In this document: positions 25,911 through 35,322 of the stretch, piece by piece
How positions within the stretch are numbered: position 1 is the stretch's first letter
How the letters are laid out: each line of letters starts with the position of its first letter
NCBI GenBank assembly: GCA_900316235.1
Contig: ONCC01000013.1
Location: forward strand, 1 to 51,457
Direction: 5' to 3'
Length of the DNA: 51,457 bases
Source: an uncultured Bacteroidales bacterium
Lineage (GTDB): Bacteria; Bacteroidota; Bacteroidia; Bacteroidales; P3
Made by a program: the position numbers and the translations under genes
Notes under the pieces: model-generated
The model's database searches: none
What the model was told of the DNA's origin: nothing
What the model saw: only the letters and a program-made list of their open reading frames with translations

Positions 25911-27776
25911 ATGGCAGAAATCACACGCACTTTTGACCTGTTGGATCATCTGGTGGAGAACTTCCCGAAGGATGATATACTGGCGGGGAAAGTGAATGGC
26001 GAATGGGTAAAATACTCATCGCACGACTATTATAAATTCGCTCATTATCTAGCTTATGGCCTATGCGAGATGGGGTTGAAACAGGGCGACCGCGTTGTCA
26101 CCATGAGTGGCAACTGCCCTGAATGGAACTTCATCGACATGGCCCTGGCCATGTGCGGCATGATTCATGTGCCCATCTACCCCACCCTCAACACCGAAAG
26201 TTACCTCCACATCCTGCGCCACAGTGAGGCAGCCGCCGTCTTTGTGAGTACCAAAGTGCTGCTAGGACGCCTGCGTCCTGCCCTTGAGGAGTTGGAGACG
26301 AAGCCCGAAGTCTATACACTGGCCAACATCGAGGGCGAGCATCGTACGCTGGAAATCCTCAAACTGGGTATTGCCAACCGCGACAAATGGATGCCCGAAA
26401 TTGAGCGCCGTAAACGCGAGATCAAGCCTGACGACTGGATGACTATGATTTACACCAGTGGCACTACCGGACTTCCCAAAGGCGTAATGCTGAGCCACCG
26501 TAACCTCTGCTCCAACTTCCTGGCCCACGAGAAGGTGAACCCCATGGACAGCAATAGCCGTGTGCTCAGTTTCCTGCCACTGAACCATATCTACGAGCGC
26601 TCGCTCAACTACCATTGGCAGGTGAAGGGCGTGAGCATCTACTATGCCGAAAGCCTCGGCACCATTCAGCAGAACATGCTGGAAATCAAAGGCGACGGAT
26701 TCTGTGCCGTGCCACGTGTACTGGAGATGGTCTACGACAAACTCTATGCTGCCGGCAAGGACCTCTCGGGCATCAAGAAGAAAATCTACGATCGCGCCTT
26801 CAAGCACGGTAGCCACTACGACTACTCGGGCATCCGTAAATTCTCGCCCATGTACATGGTGGGGCAGAAGATTCTGGACCGTCTGGTATACAGCAAATGG
26901 CGTGAGAAATTCGGCGGCAAGCACCTCATCGTCATCACTGGCGGAAGCTCCATCCAGCCCAAGATGGTACGCATCTTTGCCGCTGCTGGCATCAATATCT
27001 ATGAAGGCTATGGCTTGAGCGAAACCTCGCCCGTCATCGCTGTCAATGACCCCGCCCATAACCAGGTGAAAATCGGCACCGTAGGCCCCATTCTGAGCGG
27101 CGTGGAAGTGACATTCGGCGAGGACAAAGAAATCCTCACCCGTGGGCCGCATGTAATGTTAGGCTATTACAAAGACCCCGAATACACAGCCGAAGTGATT
27201 GACAAGGATGGCTGGTTCCACACTGGCGACATCGGCGAATTGGTGGGTGGCAAATACCTAAAAATCACCGACCGCAAGAAAGATATTTTCAAACTCTCGG
27301 CAGGCAAATATGTAGCACCACAACTGATTGAGAATATGCTGCGCGAAAGCGAGTATATTGAACAGGTAATGGTCATTGGCGAAAACGAGAAGCAGGTAGC
27401 GGCTATCATCAGTCCGAACTTCAACACCCTGCACTACTGGGCGCTGAAGTACAAGTTGCACTACCGTGACAACGCCGAGTTGATAGCATTGCCGCAGACG
27501 CAGGAGAAGATGCGCAAGGTGCTGGATGTATTCAACAAGAACTTGGCACCGCACGAGCAGGTGAAGCAGTTCCGACTGGTAACCGACGAATGGACGCCTA
27601 ACAACGGTCTCCTCTCTCCCACCCTCAAACTGCGTCGCGGACCATTGATGGACAAATACAAAGACCTTGTGGCAGACATCTATGGCAAGGAGAAGCCTGC
27701 GGCCAACGCATTTTTCTCTGCTTTCAAGTCTGTGGAGCTGCCGACCATCAACCTACCGTGGCAAAAGAAGAACTAA
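25911..27776 (+). CDS. Long-chain acyl-CoA synthetase (AMP-forming), copy 1
   Basis: 621 residues. ANL-superfamily adenylating enzyme: P-loop YTSGTTGLPKGVMLSH (about residues 181-196), NIYEGYGLSETSP, GWFHTGDIGEL and the hinge KITDRKKDIFKLSAGKYVAPQLIEN. It activates fatty acids with ATP and CoA at the inner membrane. A related gene of 594 residues lies at 42991-44775. The activated products feed either lipid synthesis or the acyl-CoA dehydrogenase type of reaction; no operon partner is present here. Confidence 0.93.
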   Translation: MAEITRTFDLLDHLVENFPKDDILAGKVNGEWVKYSSHDYYKFAHYLAYGLCEMGLKQGDRVVTMSGNCPEWNFIDMALAMCGMIHVPIYPTLNTESYLHILRHSEAAAVFVSTKVLLGRLRPALEELETKPEVYTLANIEGEHRTLEILKLGIANRDKWMPEIERRKREIKPDDWMTMIYTSGTTGLPKGVMLSHRNLCSNFLAHEKVNPMDSNSRVLSFLPLNHIYERSLNYHWQVKGVSIYYAESLGTIQQNMLEIKGDGFCAVPRVLEMVYDKLYAAGKDLSGIKKKIYDRAFKHGSHYDYSGIRKFSPMYMVGQKILDRLVYSKWREKFGGKHLIVITGGSSIQPKMVRIFAAAGINIYEGYGLSETSPVIAVNDPAHNQVKIGTVGPILSGVEVTFGEDKEILTRGPHVMLGYYKDPEYTAEVIDKDGWFHTGDIGELVGGKYLKITDRKKDIFKLSAGKYVAPQLIENMLRESEYIEQVMVIGENEKQVAAIISPNFNTLHYWALKYKLHYRDNAELIALPQTQEKMRKVLDVFNKNLAPHEQVKQFRLVTDEWTPNNGLLSPTLKLRRGPLMDKYKDLVADIYGKEKPAANAFFSAFKSVELPTINLPWQKKN

Positions 27777-27798
27777 ATCAGCGAGATATAAAATAAAT

Positions 27799-27829
27799 TT
27801 TGCCACATCGCGAAAAAGATGTACTTTTG
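27799..27829 (+). promoter_or_regulatory. Promoter of tRNA-Gln
   Basis: -33 TTTG at 27799-27802, 19-base spacer, -7 TACTTTTG at 27822-27829, about 58 bases before the tRNA, leaving a short 5' leader to be processed. Confidence 0.8.
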
Positions 27830-27887
27830 CACCCGTTTTCGACGGAGCGCAACCGACGTAAAACGGTCCGCCAAAGTGAAAATGGAT

Positions 27888-27958
27888 TGTCCTATGGTGT
27901 AATGGTAGCACATCAGATTTTGGTTCTGCTTGTCTAGGTTCGAATCCTGGTAGGACAA
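27888..27958 (+). tRNA. tRNA-Gln (anticodon TTG)
   Basis: Acceptor TGTCCTA/TAGGACA (27888-27894 with 27951-27957), D-arm GTGT...GCAC, anticodon stem CAGA/TCTG with loop TTTTGGT (anticodon TTG at 27920-27922, reads CAA), T-arm CTAGG-TTCGAAT-CCTGG. Discriminator A; the following CAA shows CCA is not encoded. Position 27-43 is a T/C mismatch. Confidence 0.95.
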
Positions 27959-27959
27959 C

Positions 27960-27990
27960 AAAAGAAGCCCTTTCAAGGCTTCTTTTTTTA
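27960..27990 (+). terminator. Terminator of tRNA-Gln
   Basis: AAAGAAGCC (27961-27969) pairs with GGCTTCTTT (27977-27985) around CTTTCAA, followed by further T residues. Confidence 0.92.
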
Positions 27991-28031
27991 TTTGCCTGGC
28001 AATAAAATGTCATTTCCCTCGTTATCCAGAC

Positions 28032-29048
28032 ATGAAGAAAAACAAAGTTCTTATCGTGTATACCGGTGGCACCATCGGCATGGTGCAGGACGAGAACGGA
28101 TCATTGCATCCTTTCGCCCTTGACCGCATCTACGACGCTGTTCCTCAACTGAAGAGTTGCCAGTACGGAATCGATTCTGTGACCCTTCCCAACATTATCG
28201 ACTCGAGCTGCATGACGCCCGCCATGTGGGTGGAGATAGCGGAAATCATTGAAAGTCACTACGAGAACTATGACGGCTTTGTGGTGCTTCACGGCACCGA
28301 CACCATGGCCTATACGGCTTCTGCACTGAGTTTCATGTTCAAGAACCTCGGAAAGCCCATCATCCTTACCGGCAGCCAGCTCCCCCTGGGAATGTTGCGC
28401 AGTGACGGCCGCGAGAACATCATCTGTGCCCTCGAGATAGCCTCGGGGCAACAGGCCGTGATTCCCGAGGTATGCATCTTTTTCGAGAACCACCTCTACC
28501 GTGGCAACAGAAGCACCAAAATGAACGCTGAGAACTTTGATGCTTTCGAGAGCTACAACTACCCTTCGCTGGCTAAAGCCGGTATCAAAATAAGCTTCAA
28601 AGAACACCTCTTCCTGCCTTTACCGACCGAAGCGCTACAGGTGCGCAAAAAATTTGACACACGCGTGGCCATATTGAAACTCTTCCCCGGTATCGGTCCC
28701 GAAGTGGTGAATGCCGTTCTGCACACCCGTGACCTTCAAGGCGTGGTCATAGAGACCTACGGCTCAGGGAACGCGCCCACAGACGAATGGTTTATCTCGG
28801 CCTTGGAAGAGGCCATCCAGCGCGGCATCATCGTCCTCAATGTCACCCAGTGTAAGGCCGGCGCGGTAAAGATGCGCCAATATGCCGCCAGTTGCGATAT
28901 GGATCGCATTGGCGTCATTGGAGCGGGCGACATCACCATCGAGGCTGCCATCACCAAGATGATGTGCCTCTTGGGCGAATACCCCAACGACAAAGAGCAT
29001 GTCAAGATGCGCCTCAGCCAGTCGTTGAGGGGAGAGATAACAGAATAA
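28032..29048 (+). CDS. ansA: Type I L-asparaginase
   Basis: 338 residues, no signal peptide, so the cytosolic type I enzyme that hydrolyses asparagine to aspartate and ammonia. The two catalytic threonine motifs are present: VYTGGTIGM (Thr11-Thr14 area) and VVLHGTDTMAYTA with the TD pair near residue 88-91, followed by GKPIILTGSQLPL. The PorT-like gene follows within 6 bases and may be cotranscribed. Confidence 0.92.
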   Translation: MKKNKVLIVYTGGTIGMVQDENGSLHPFALDRIYDAVPQLKSCQYGIDSVTLPNIIDSSCMTPAMWVEIAEIIESHYENYDGFVVLHGTDTMAYTASALSFMFKNLGKPIILTGSQLPLGMLRSDGRENIICALEIASGQQAVIPEVCIFFENHLYRGNRSTKMNAENFDAFESYNYPSLAKAGIKISFKEHLFLPLPTEALQVRKKFDTRVAILKLFPGIGPEVVNAVLHTRDLQGVVIETYGSGNAPTDEWFISALEEAIQRGIIVLNVTQCKAGAVKMRQYAASCDMDRIGVIGAGDITIEAAITKMMCLLGEYPNDKEHVKMRLSQSLRGEITE

Positions 29049-29052
29049 ATAA

Positions 29053-29133
29053 GGTGAAAGGTAAAAGGTTAAAGGAGAAAGGTCGTTGGCACGTCATATT
29101 TGTCGCGCTAGTTTTCATCTTTTACCTTTCACC
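29053..29133. repeat. Inverted GGTGAAAGG-type repeats making up the PorT-like signal peptide
   Basis: GGTGAAAGGTAAAAG at 29053-29067 has its exact reverse complement at 29119-29133. The first copy (with further AAGG units to 29082) encodes the positive n-region KGKRLKEKGR; the second encodes IFYLSPLTL of the hydrophobic core. Confidence 0.85.
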
Positions 29134-29800
29134 TCTCACCTTGAATGCCCAGGTGGGCAATCTCGGCAAATTCGACAGCCGCCTGCTGCACTATGGAATC
29201 CAAGTGGGTCTTACAATGTCTAAGTTCGACCTCGAATATACCTCCGACGAAACTCTCCGGCGTGACCTTCAAGGCACCACCTCCTATTTTGCTCCGGGAT
29301 TCCACATTGCCGTTATCGGAGACCTGCGCCTCGGGAACTGGTTCAACCTCCGTCTCCTGCCTGGCGTAACACTCATCACACGCGATGTCACCTATTCTTG
29401 GGAGAAGAGCTATTTGGAGAGTCACCACCTTGCCGAGCTCTCGCGCAACGTTGAGTCTGTCTATGGCGACTTCCCCATAGAGTTGAAATTCCGCGCCATG
29501 CGCTACAACAATTTCCGTCCCTACCTCACCGCGGGTGTCTCCTACGGCTTCGACTTCGCCTCGCTGCGCAAAAACCGCAACCGCACCGATGAGAGTATCA
29601 TACGCCTCGAGCCCAACGACTTCCGATACAGCCTGGGCTTCGGATTCGATGTTTTTCTGCGGTATGTAAAATTCGCCATCGACCTGAAAATGACCTTTGG
29701 ATTCCTCAACCTCAGGGTAGAGGACCCCGATGTATACATTCAAGCATTCGATTACCTCAACTCACGCACATTCATGCTAAGCTTCACCTTCGAGGGATAG
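29054..29800 (+). CDS. porT: PorT-like outer-membrane protein of the type IX secretion system
   Basis: 248 residues from GTG 29054, the only usable start after the asparaginase stop. A basic n-region, hydrophobic stretch and LNAQ cleavage site form the signal peptide. The mature part is a small barrel with FDSRLLHYGIQVGLTMSKFDLEY at its N-terminus and FRPYLTAGVSYGFDFAS, FGFDVFLRYVKFAIDLKMTFG toward the end, the pattern of PorT, which is required to assemble the T9SS. This fits the T9SS substrate at 18914-24835. It is separable from generic porin-family proteins only by homology search. The last 17 bases overlap the convergent gene. Confidence 0.75.
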   Translation: MKGKRLKEKGRWHVIFVALVFIFYLSPLTLNAQVGNLGKFDSRLLHYGIQVGLTMSKFDLEYTSDETLRRDLQGTTSYFAPGFHIAVIGDLRLGNWFNLRLLPGVTLITRDVTYSWEKSYLESHHLAELSRNVESVYGDFPIELKFRAMRYNNFRPYLTAGVSYGFDFASLRKNRNRTDESIIRLEPNDFRYSLGFGFDVFLRYVKFAIDLKMTFGFLNLRVEDPDVYIQAFDYLNSRTFMLSFTFEG

Positions 29801-31334
29801 CTTCGACACAACGCATGCCATCGAGTGCGGAGGAGACGATACCGCCAGCGTAACCCGCTCCCTCACCGCAAGGATAGAGACCTCGCAACTGAGGATGTTG
29901 CAAAGTCTCTTTGTCTCGGGGAATGCGCACGGGCGACGAGGTGCGACTCTCCACAGCCAACAACGAAGCCTCTTCGGTGATGAAACCATGCATCTTGCGG
30001 TCAAAATCCTTGAAACCCTTTACGAGACAATCCACCACAAAGGGTGGTAGAACTTCATGAAGAGGGGCTGAAACGCAGTGACCCATATAGTTGCTCTTAT
30101 TAAGACGCGACGAGGGCTTGCGACGAAGGAAGTCGACCAAACGCTGCGAAGGAGCATCGATGCAGCCCCCCGCGGCCTCAAATGCTCTCTGTTCGACCGC
30201 TTTTTGGAAATCCAGCAACGCATGCCACCCCTCACCACCCACATCCGACGGGTTGACAGTCACAGCGATACCACTATTGGCAAAGCCTGAATTGCGGGCG
30301 GCATTGCTCATACCATTCACCACCTGCTGTCCACTCGCTGTGGACGCCGGAACGATGACCCCACCGGGACACATACAGAAACTGAAGACACCGTGACTCT
30401 CCACCTGGGTAACAAGACTATATGTCGCTGGGGGCAGCAATCGGGAATAACCCTTGCCGTGATACTGAATCTCATTGATTAATTCCTGCGGATGCTCCAC
30501 GCGGACACCGAGGGCAAACGGTTTGGCTTCGAGAAGCCAACCATGGCGAGCGAAAAGCTCGTAAATATCACGGGCAGAATGGCCGGTGGCCAAAATGACA
30601 GCATCTCCTTCGATACTGTCGCCATCGGCGGTAAATACACCACGAACGTGGCCATCCTTAACGTTGAGGTCGGTGACACGGGTATTGAAGTGATACTCTC
30701 CACCACAATTGATGATGGTTTCACGCATGCGAGAAATGATGGCGGGCAGACGGTCGGTGCCGATATGGGCGTGCACGTCGACCATGATGTCAGGGTCGGC
30801 ACCATGCTCCACAAAGAGATGTAGCACTTCATTGACATCGCCGCGCTTGGTGGAGCGAGTGTATAGCTTACCGTCACTATAGGTCCCCGCGCCCCCCTCT
30901 CCGAAGCACCAATTGCTATCGGGATTCACCTCCTTGGTACGCACAAGGTTGACAATATCCTTCTTGCGCTCCTGCACAGGCTTGCCACGCTCGATGATGA
31001 TAGGCTTCATGCCCAATTGCAAAGCGCGCAGGGCAGCGAAAAGGCCCGCGGGTCCGGCACCGACAATGACTAGGCGCGGAGCAGTAGTGGACTGTATACT
31101 AGGGATAATCGATACATTCTGAGTATTCTGACCAATTTCTATAGTACAGTGATAGAGAACTTTCTGACGACGGCAATCGATGCTGCGACGGATGATGCGG
31201 AAAGGTTCGAGAGACACCTCTCGGATACTCAGAACACGTGCCACTGCACGCCGCACAGAGACCTCAGAGGCATACTCCTCGGGGCTCAGGTCGACTTGTA
31301 TTGTCTTCAATATGCTGTTATCCAAAGTTTTCAA
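29784..31334 (-). CDS. FAD-dependent dehydrogenase (COG2509-like)
   Basis: 516 residues. An N-terminal domain of about 90 residues precedes the FAD-binding Rossmann motif LVIVGAGPAGLFAALRALQLG, then ERGKPVQERKKDI, a conserved NWCFGEGGAGTYSDGKLYTR loop, ATGHSARDIYELFARHG, and a C-terminal FAD segment LYPCGEGAGYAGGIVSSALDG. This is the uncharacterised FAD-dependent dehydrogenase family; the reaction is unknown. It is convergent with and overlaps the PorT-like gene. No promoter consensus is obvious upstream. Confidence 0.9.
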   Translation of the reverse strand: MKTLDNSILKTIQVDLSPEEYASEVSVRRAVARVLSIREVSLEPFRIIRRSIDCRRQKVLYHCTIEIGQNTQNVSIIPSIQSTTAPRLVIVGAGPAGLFAALRALQLGMKPIIIERGKPVQERKKDIVNLVRTKEVNPDSNWCFGEGGAGTYSDGKLYTRSTKRGDVNEVLHLFVEHGADPDIMVDVHAHIGTDRLPAIISRMRETIINCGGEYHFNTRVTDLNVKDGHVRGVFTADGDSIEGDAVILATGHSARDIYELFARHGWLLEAKPFALGVRVEHPQELINEIQYHGKGYSRLLPPATYSLVTQVESHGVFSFCMCPGGVIVPASTASGQQVVNGMSNAARNSGFANSGIAVTVNPSDVGGEGWHALLDFQKAVEQRAFEAAGGCIDAPSQRLVDFLRRKPSSRLNKSNYMGHCVSAPLHEVLPPFVVDCLVKGFKDFDRKMHGFITEEASLLAVESRTSSPVRIPRDKETLQHPQLRGLYPCGEGAGYAGGIVSSALDGMRCVEAIPRR

Positions 31335-31424
31335 GTAGTAATCCCTTACTTTTTCAAATTACAAAAATACAAAAAAAAGGGAGGCTAGAAAATATTTATT
31401 TATATAGGATTCAGGAAATATGCG

Positions 31425-31432
31425 TATTTTTG
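31425..31432 (+). promoter_or_regulatory. -7 element giving a nearly leaderless transcript
   Basis: TATTTTTG ends 5 bases before ATG 31438, so initiation at the usual distance would leave one or two bases of leader. An upstream ATG at 31420 lies before the -7 element and cannot be on this transcript. Confidence 0.65.
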
Positions 31433-31437
31433 CAATT

Positions 31438-33372
31438 ATGATTAAAAAGAACTATCGTTTCAACTATTTAATACTGATATATTTGGCCGGAATAGTGCTA
31501 TTCATGCTATTCCGTGTTGCTGAAACCATGGCCTATTGTGCCCAGACTGAGGGGGTCGACAACTTCGAAGGGCTCTACGGACACGCCCTATGGCTGGGCT
31601 TTCGTTTCGATAGCGCCGTGAGTGCCTATGTACTTATCACGCCATTGGTAATGATGATTATCGGTGAGATGGCTCGTATACGAAAGCGGCGGTATTATGC
31701 TATCATTCATTACCTTACCATGGTCTTGTACACTGTCTGCTTTTTCGCCTGCGCTGCCGATATCCCATTCTTCCTCTATTTCTCCCAGCGACTCGACGCC
31801 ACGGTGATGACGCTTGGTTCGTCGTTACCGATGGTGGTGGACATGATTTTCAGCGAACCGGAGTACCTGTTCTATCTGAGTATCTTCGTGGCCGTAAGCA
31901 TAGGCTGGTGGTTCCTCGGAAGACTCATCTACCGCAAAGTGCTGATTCGCCACCTTGAAGAAGATTCCCTCAATTATGGCTGGAGTATTCCATTAGCTGT
32001 AATGCTACTGTTTGGCTTGTTTGTAGGCATGCGCGGCCACCTTTCCAAGGAGAGACCCCTTCGCCCCGATCACGCTGTCTTCTGTCACAATCCCTTCCTC
32101 AATCAGATTGGTCTCAACCCAGTCTTCTCCTTCATGAAAAGCGCGGAGGCCATCAGCAAAGACAAGAGGAATCCGCTCGAGCTAATCGACATCAAGACCG
32201 CCCGCCAGCAGTTTGAAATGCAACAGGCATGGCCCATGGTCGAAGGCGACGCCGTGGCGCTTCCCAAGGGCACGAATGTAGTCATTGTGCTGATGGAATC
32301 AATATCTGTCGAGCGTACCTGCCTAGGATCGAACCCCGAAGCAAGCCTTACCCCTTGTCTTGACAGCCTCATGCATCAAGGTATCACGTTCACCCAGGGT
32401 TGGTCGGCCGGCACCCAAAGCTACAACGGCATCTACTCAACCCACTATGGACATCCTACCATCTTCAAGCGTCATTCGCTGCACATCGACCGCGATATGG
32501 TTCCGCGCGTGTGCGGCCTCCCACAGATACTCCAAGCCAACGGCTACAGCACAGCCTATTTCATGCCGCACAAAGGTCTCTTCGACGGTATGGAGAAATT
32601 CTTCTACAGCAATGGCTATGACCATGTTTTCGAAGAAAATAGCTATCCCAAATCTGAACTGGTGAGCACCTACGGTGTACCCGACCATATTCTCTTCCAC
32701 CATGCTATTGAATACATGAACCAAGAAAGCGCCAAAGGGCCGACCTATATCACGGTGGCCACCTGCAGCAACCATCCGCCACTGGTCCTACCCAAAAACA
32801 TCGACTTCAAACCACAAGCTGAGGATCTAAAAGAGCAGATGGTGGAGTATGCAGACTGGTCCATCGGCCAGTTTATGGCTGAGGCAGCGAAGCAGCCATG
32901 GTTCAGCAATACCCTCTTTGTCTTTGTGGCCGACCACGGATGCAACTACAAGGAATCGTCCTACGACATTCACCTACCCCATGTCCGCATCCCCATCTCT
33001 TTCTATGCCCCGGGGCGCATCGAGCCCAAATTCATCTCGCGGCAGGCTTGCCAGATTGATGTGCCGCCCACCATCTTGGGCATGCTCGGCATCGACTACA
33101 GCAATCACATGCTGGGGATCGATATACTTAAACAGCAACGGAGATACTCTGTCTTAGGGACATGGGAAACCATCGGTGCTGCCGACGGTGAATTGCTCTA
33201 TATCTACCGCAAGGACGGTCGCAGCACACTCCACCGCTACATGGACGGCAACCCGGAAGATGTCAGTGCCCAATATCCCGACCGTAAAGCCGACCTTGAG
33301 CGCTACATCAAGGGTATTGTCCAGCTCAGCTACCAGATGCTCCAGGACGGCACCACAAGATGTAACAAATAA
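31438..33372 (+). CDS. LTA-synthase/phosphoglycerol-transferase-like membrane enzyme, copy 1
   Basis: 644 residues from ATG 31438, aligned with the start of the downstream paralog (MIKKNYRFNY versus MKRNARFNY). Five hydrophobic segments in the first 200 residues are followed by a periplasmic alkaline-phosphatase-superfamily domain: VVIVLMESISVERT (metal ligand Glu), AGTQSYNGIYSTHYGHP (nucleophile position), VFVADHGCN (Asp-His ligands) and HVRIPISFYAPG. Relatives move phosphoglycerol or phosphoethanolamine groups onto lipids or glycans. The nucleophile position aligns to Ser here where the family and the paralog have Thr. Promoter directly upstream; the paralog follows after 15 bases. Confidence 0.88.
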   Translation: MIKKNYRFNYLILIYLAGIVLFMLFRVAETMAYCAQTEGVDNFEGLYGHALWLGFRFDSAVSAYVLITPLVMMIIGEMARIRKRRYYAIIHYLTMVLYTVCFFACAADIPFFLYFSQRLDATVMTLGSSLPMVVDMIFSEPEYLFYLSIFVAVSIGWWFLGRLIYRKVLIRHLEEDSLNYGWSIPLAVMLLFGLFVGMRGHLSKERPLRPDHAVFCHNPFLNQIGLNPVFSFMKSAEAISKDKRNPLELIDIKTARQQFEMQQAWPMVEGDAVALPKGTNVVIVLMESISVERTCLGSNPEASLTPCLDSLMHQGITFTQGWSAGTQSYNGIYSTHYGHPTIFKRHSLHIDRDMVPRVCGLPQILQANGYSTAYFMPHKGLFDGMEKFFYSNGYDHVFEENSYPKSELVSTYGVPDHILFHHAIEYMNQESAKGPTYITVATCSNHPPLVLPKNIDFKPQAEDLKEQMVEYADWSIGQFMAEAAKQPWFSNTLFVFVADHGCNYKESSYDIHLPHVRIPISFYAPGRIEPKFISRQACQIDVPPTILGMLGIDYSNHMLGIDILKQQRRYSVLGTWETIGAADGELLYIYRKDGRSTLHRYMDGNPEDVSAQYPDRKADLERYIKGIVQLSYQMLQDGTTRCNK

Positions 33373-33387
33373 ACAAACACCATACGC

Positions 33388-35322
33388 ATGAAAAGAAACG
33401 CACGCTTCAACTACATACTTTGCATCTACCTTGCAGGAATAGTCTTCTTCACTCTATTCCGTATTGCCGAAACTGTGGCCTATTGCGCCACCACCGATGG
33501 ACCCGATGACTTCGGTGGACTCTACTGGAAGGCCCTTTGGATAGGCTTTCGGTTCGACACCACTGTAAGCACCTACATCCTTGCCCTGCCGCTACTGCTG
33601 GTTATCATCGGTGAGATGGCACACATCAAGAAACGCTGGTACTATGCCATCGGACACAACCTGGCAATGGTGCTCTACACAGTGGCTTTCTTCGCCTGTG
33701 CCGCTGATATTCCCTATTTCTGCTACTTCTTCTCGCGTCTTGACGCCTCGGCTCTCGACCTAACAAATTCCTTTGGCATGGCCGTAAGTATGATTGTGCA
33801 CGAGCCGATGTATATAGTCTATTTCTTCGTGTTCCTCGTGGTGAGCGTGGGCTGGTGGCTGCTGGGGCGGTTGATATTCCGTCGGGTACTGATGGCCAAC
33901 ATCGATGAGCGTCTGCCCTACGGATGGAGCATTCCATTGGCAATAGTGCTTCTGGTTGTAGGATTCATAGGCATGCGCGGTAGAGTGGCCAAAAAGAGTC
34001 CCATCCGTGTGGGCACAGCCTATTTTTGCAGCAATCCTTTCCTCAACCAAATAGGTCTCAATCCCTTATTCACCTTCCTCAAGAGCATTGAAGATGCTGG
34101 CAAGAGCGCCAACAAGCAGATAGAATTGATTGACCTTGAGACAGCACAGGCCGTACTGGATGAACAACGAGCCCTGCCCGAGGACAACACCATGCCCGAG
34201 GCCTCGCTGCGCTTGCCGGAAGGGATGAATGTGGTGCTGGTACTGATGGAAAGCATGTCGCGCGACAAGACCGGCCTATATGATGCGGCCAATAGCCTGA
34301 CACCCTGCCTCGACAGTCTGATGCGGCGGTCGATGACCTTCAGCGAAGCCTGGTCGGCCGGCATCCACACCCACAACGGAATCTACTCCACCCTCTATGG
34401 CCATCCAGCCATTATGGCACGGCAGATGATTAAGAACACCCCCATTCCCAATATGTGCGGCCTGCCACAGCGACTGCGCGATGCCGGCTACCACACCTAC
34501 TATTTCATGACCCACGACGAGCTCTACGATAACATGCAGGGATTCCTCTACGGAAACGGTTTTGAGCGAGTGATAGGAGAGCACAGTTATCCCAAAAACG
34601 AGGTGATAGGCACTTGGGGCGTACCCGACCATGTGATGTTCGACCATGTGTTGGAGCATATCGACAGCATCGCCGCCAAAGGACCATTCCTCGCCACGGT
34701 GATGACCTGCAGTGACCACGGCCCTTACATTGTCCCCGACGGCATCGACTTCAAAGCCAAGCATGATGATGACAAACTGAAGCGCATCGTAGAATATGCC
34801 GACTGGTCAATTGGGCGTTTTGTGAGGATGGCCGAAAGGAAAGTCTGGTTCAAGAACACGCTGTTTGTCTTTATTGCCGACCACGGATCGTCCTTGAATC
34901 CCGTCTATGACCTGACGCTAGCCTACAATCATGTGCCACTGCTCTTTTTCGCTCCCAATCAGATAGAACCCCGAATGGTGGAGCGACTGGCCATGCAGAT
35001 TGACGTGGCGCCCACCATTCTTGGACTACTGGGTATCGATGCCGGTGACCGTATGCTAGGCATTAACCTATTGAATCACAATAGGAAATATGCCCTATTC
35101 AGTGCCGACGACCGTATCGGTGTGGTGGACGGGGAACTGTTCTACCTCTACCGTTCGAAGCAGGACAAAGCTAGCCTCTACCGTTATCAGGAGCGGGACA
35201 CCACAGACCTAATCAAACAATATCCCGAACGTGCCGAAGCCATGCGTCGTTATGGTTTTGGATTGACACAGATGGCCCAGGAGATGCTGATTAACAAGAC
35301 CACCAGCTGCGACGCACTATGA
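33388..35322 (+). CDS. LTA-synthase/phosphoglycerol-transferase-like membrane enzyme, copy 2
   Basis: 644 residues, clearly a tandem duplicate of the preceding gene, with the same N-terminal membrane region (RIAETVAYC, FFACAADIPYF) and periplasmic catalytic domain: VVLVLMESMSRDKT, AGIHTHNGIYSTLYGHP with Thr at the nucleophile position, VFIADHGSS, and YNHVPLLFFAPN. It probably modifies envelope lipids or surface polysaccharide in the periplasm. The stop overlaps uvrB by ATGA, so it is cotranscribed with a DNA-repair gene, which appears to be an incidental coupling. Confidence 0.88.
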   Translation: MKRNARFNYILCIYLAGIVFFTLFRIAETVAYCATTDGPDDFGGLYWKALWIGFRFDTTVSTYILALPLLLVIIGEMAHIKKRWYYAIGHNLAMVLYTVAFFACAADIPYFCYFFSRLDASALDLTNSFGMAVSMIVHEPMYIVYFFVFLVVSVGWWLLGRLIFRRVLMANIDERLPYGWSIPLAIVLLVVGFIGMRGRVAKKSPIRVGTAYFCSNPFLNQIGLNPLFTFLKSIEDAGKSANKQIELIDLETAQAVLDEQRALPEDNTMPEASLRLPEGMNVVLVLMESMSRDKTGLYDAANSLTPCLDSLMRRSMTFSEAWSAGIHTHNGIYSTLYGHPAIMARQMIKNTPIPNMCGLPQRLRDAGYHTYYFMTHDELYDNMQGFLYGNGFERVIGEHSYPKNEVIGTWGVPDHVMFDHVLEHIDSIAAKGPFLATVMTCSDHGPYIVPDGIDFKAKHDDDKLKRIVEYADWSIGRFVRMAERKVWFKNTLFVFIADHGSSLNPVYDLTLAYNHVPLLFFAPNQIEPRMVERLAMQIDVAPTILGLLGIDAGDRMLGINLLNHNRKYALFSADDRIGVVDGELFYLYRSKQDKASLYRYQERDTTDLIKQYPERAEAMRRYGFGLTQMAQEMLINKTTSCDAL

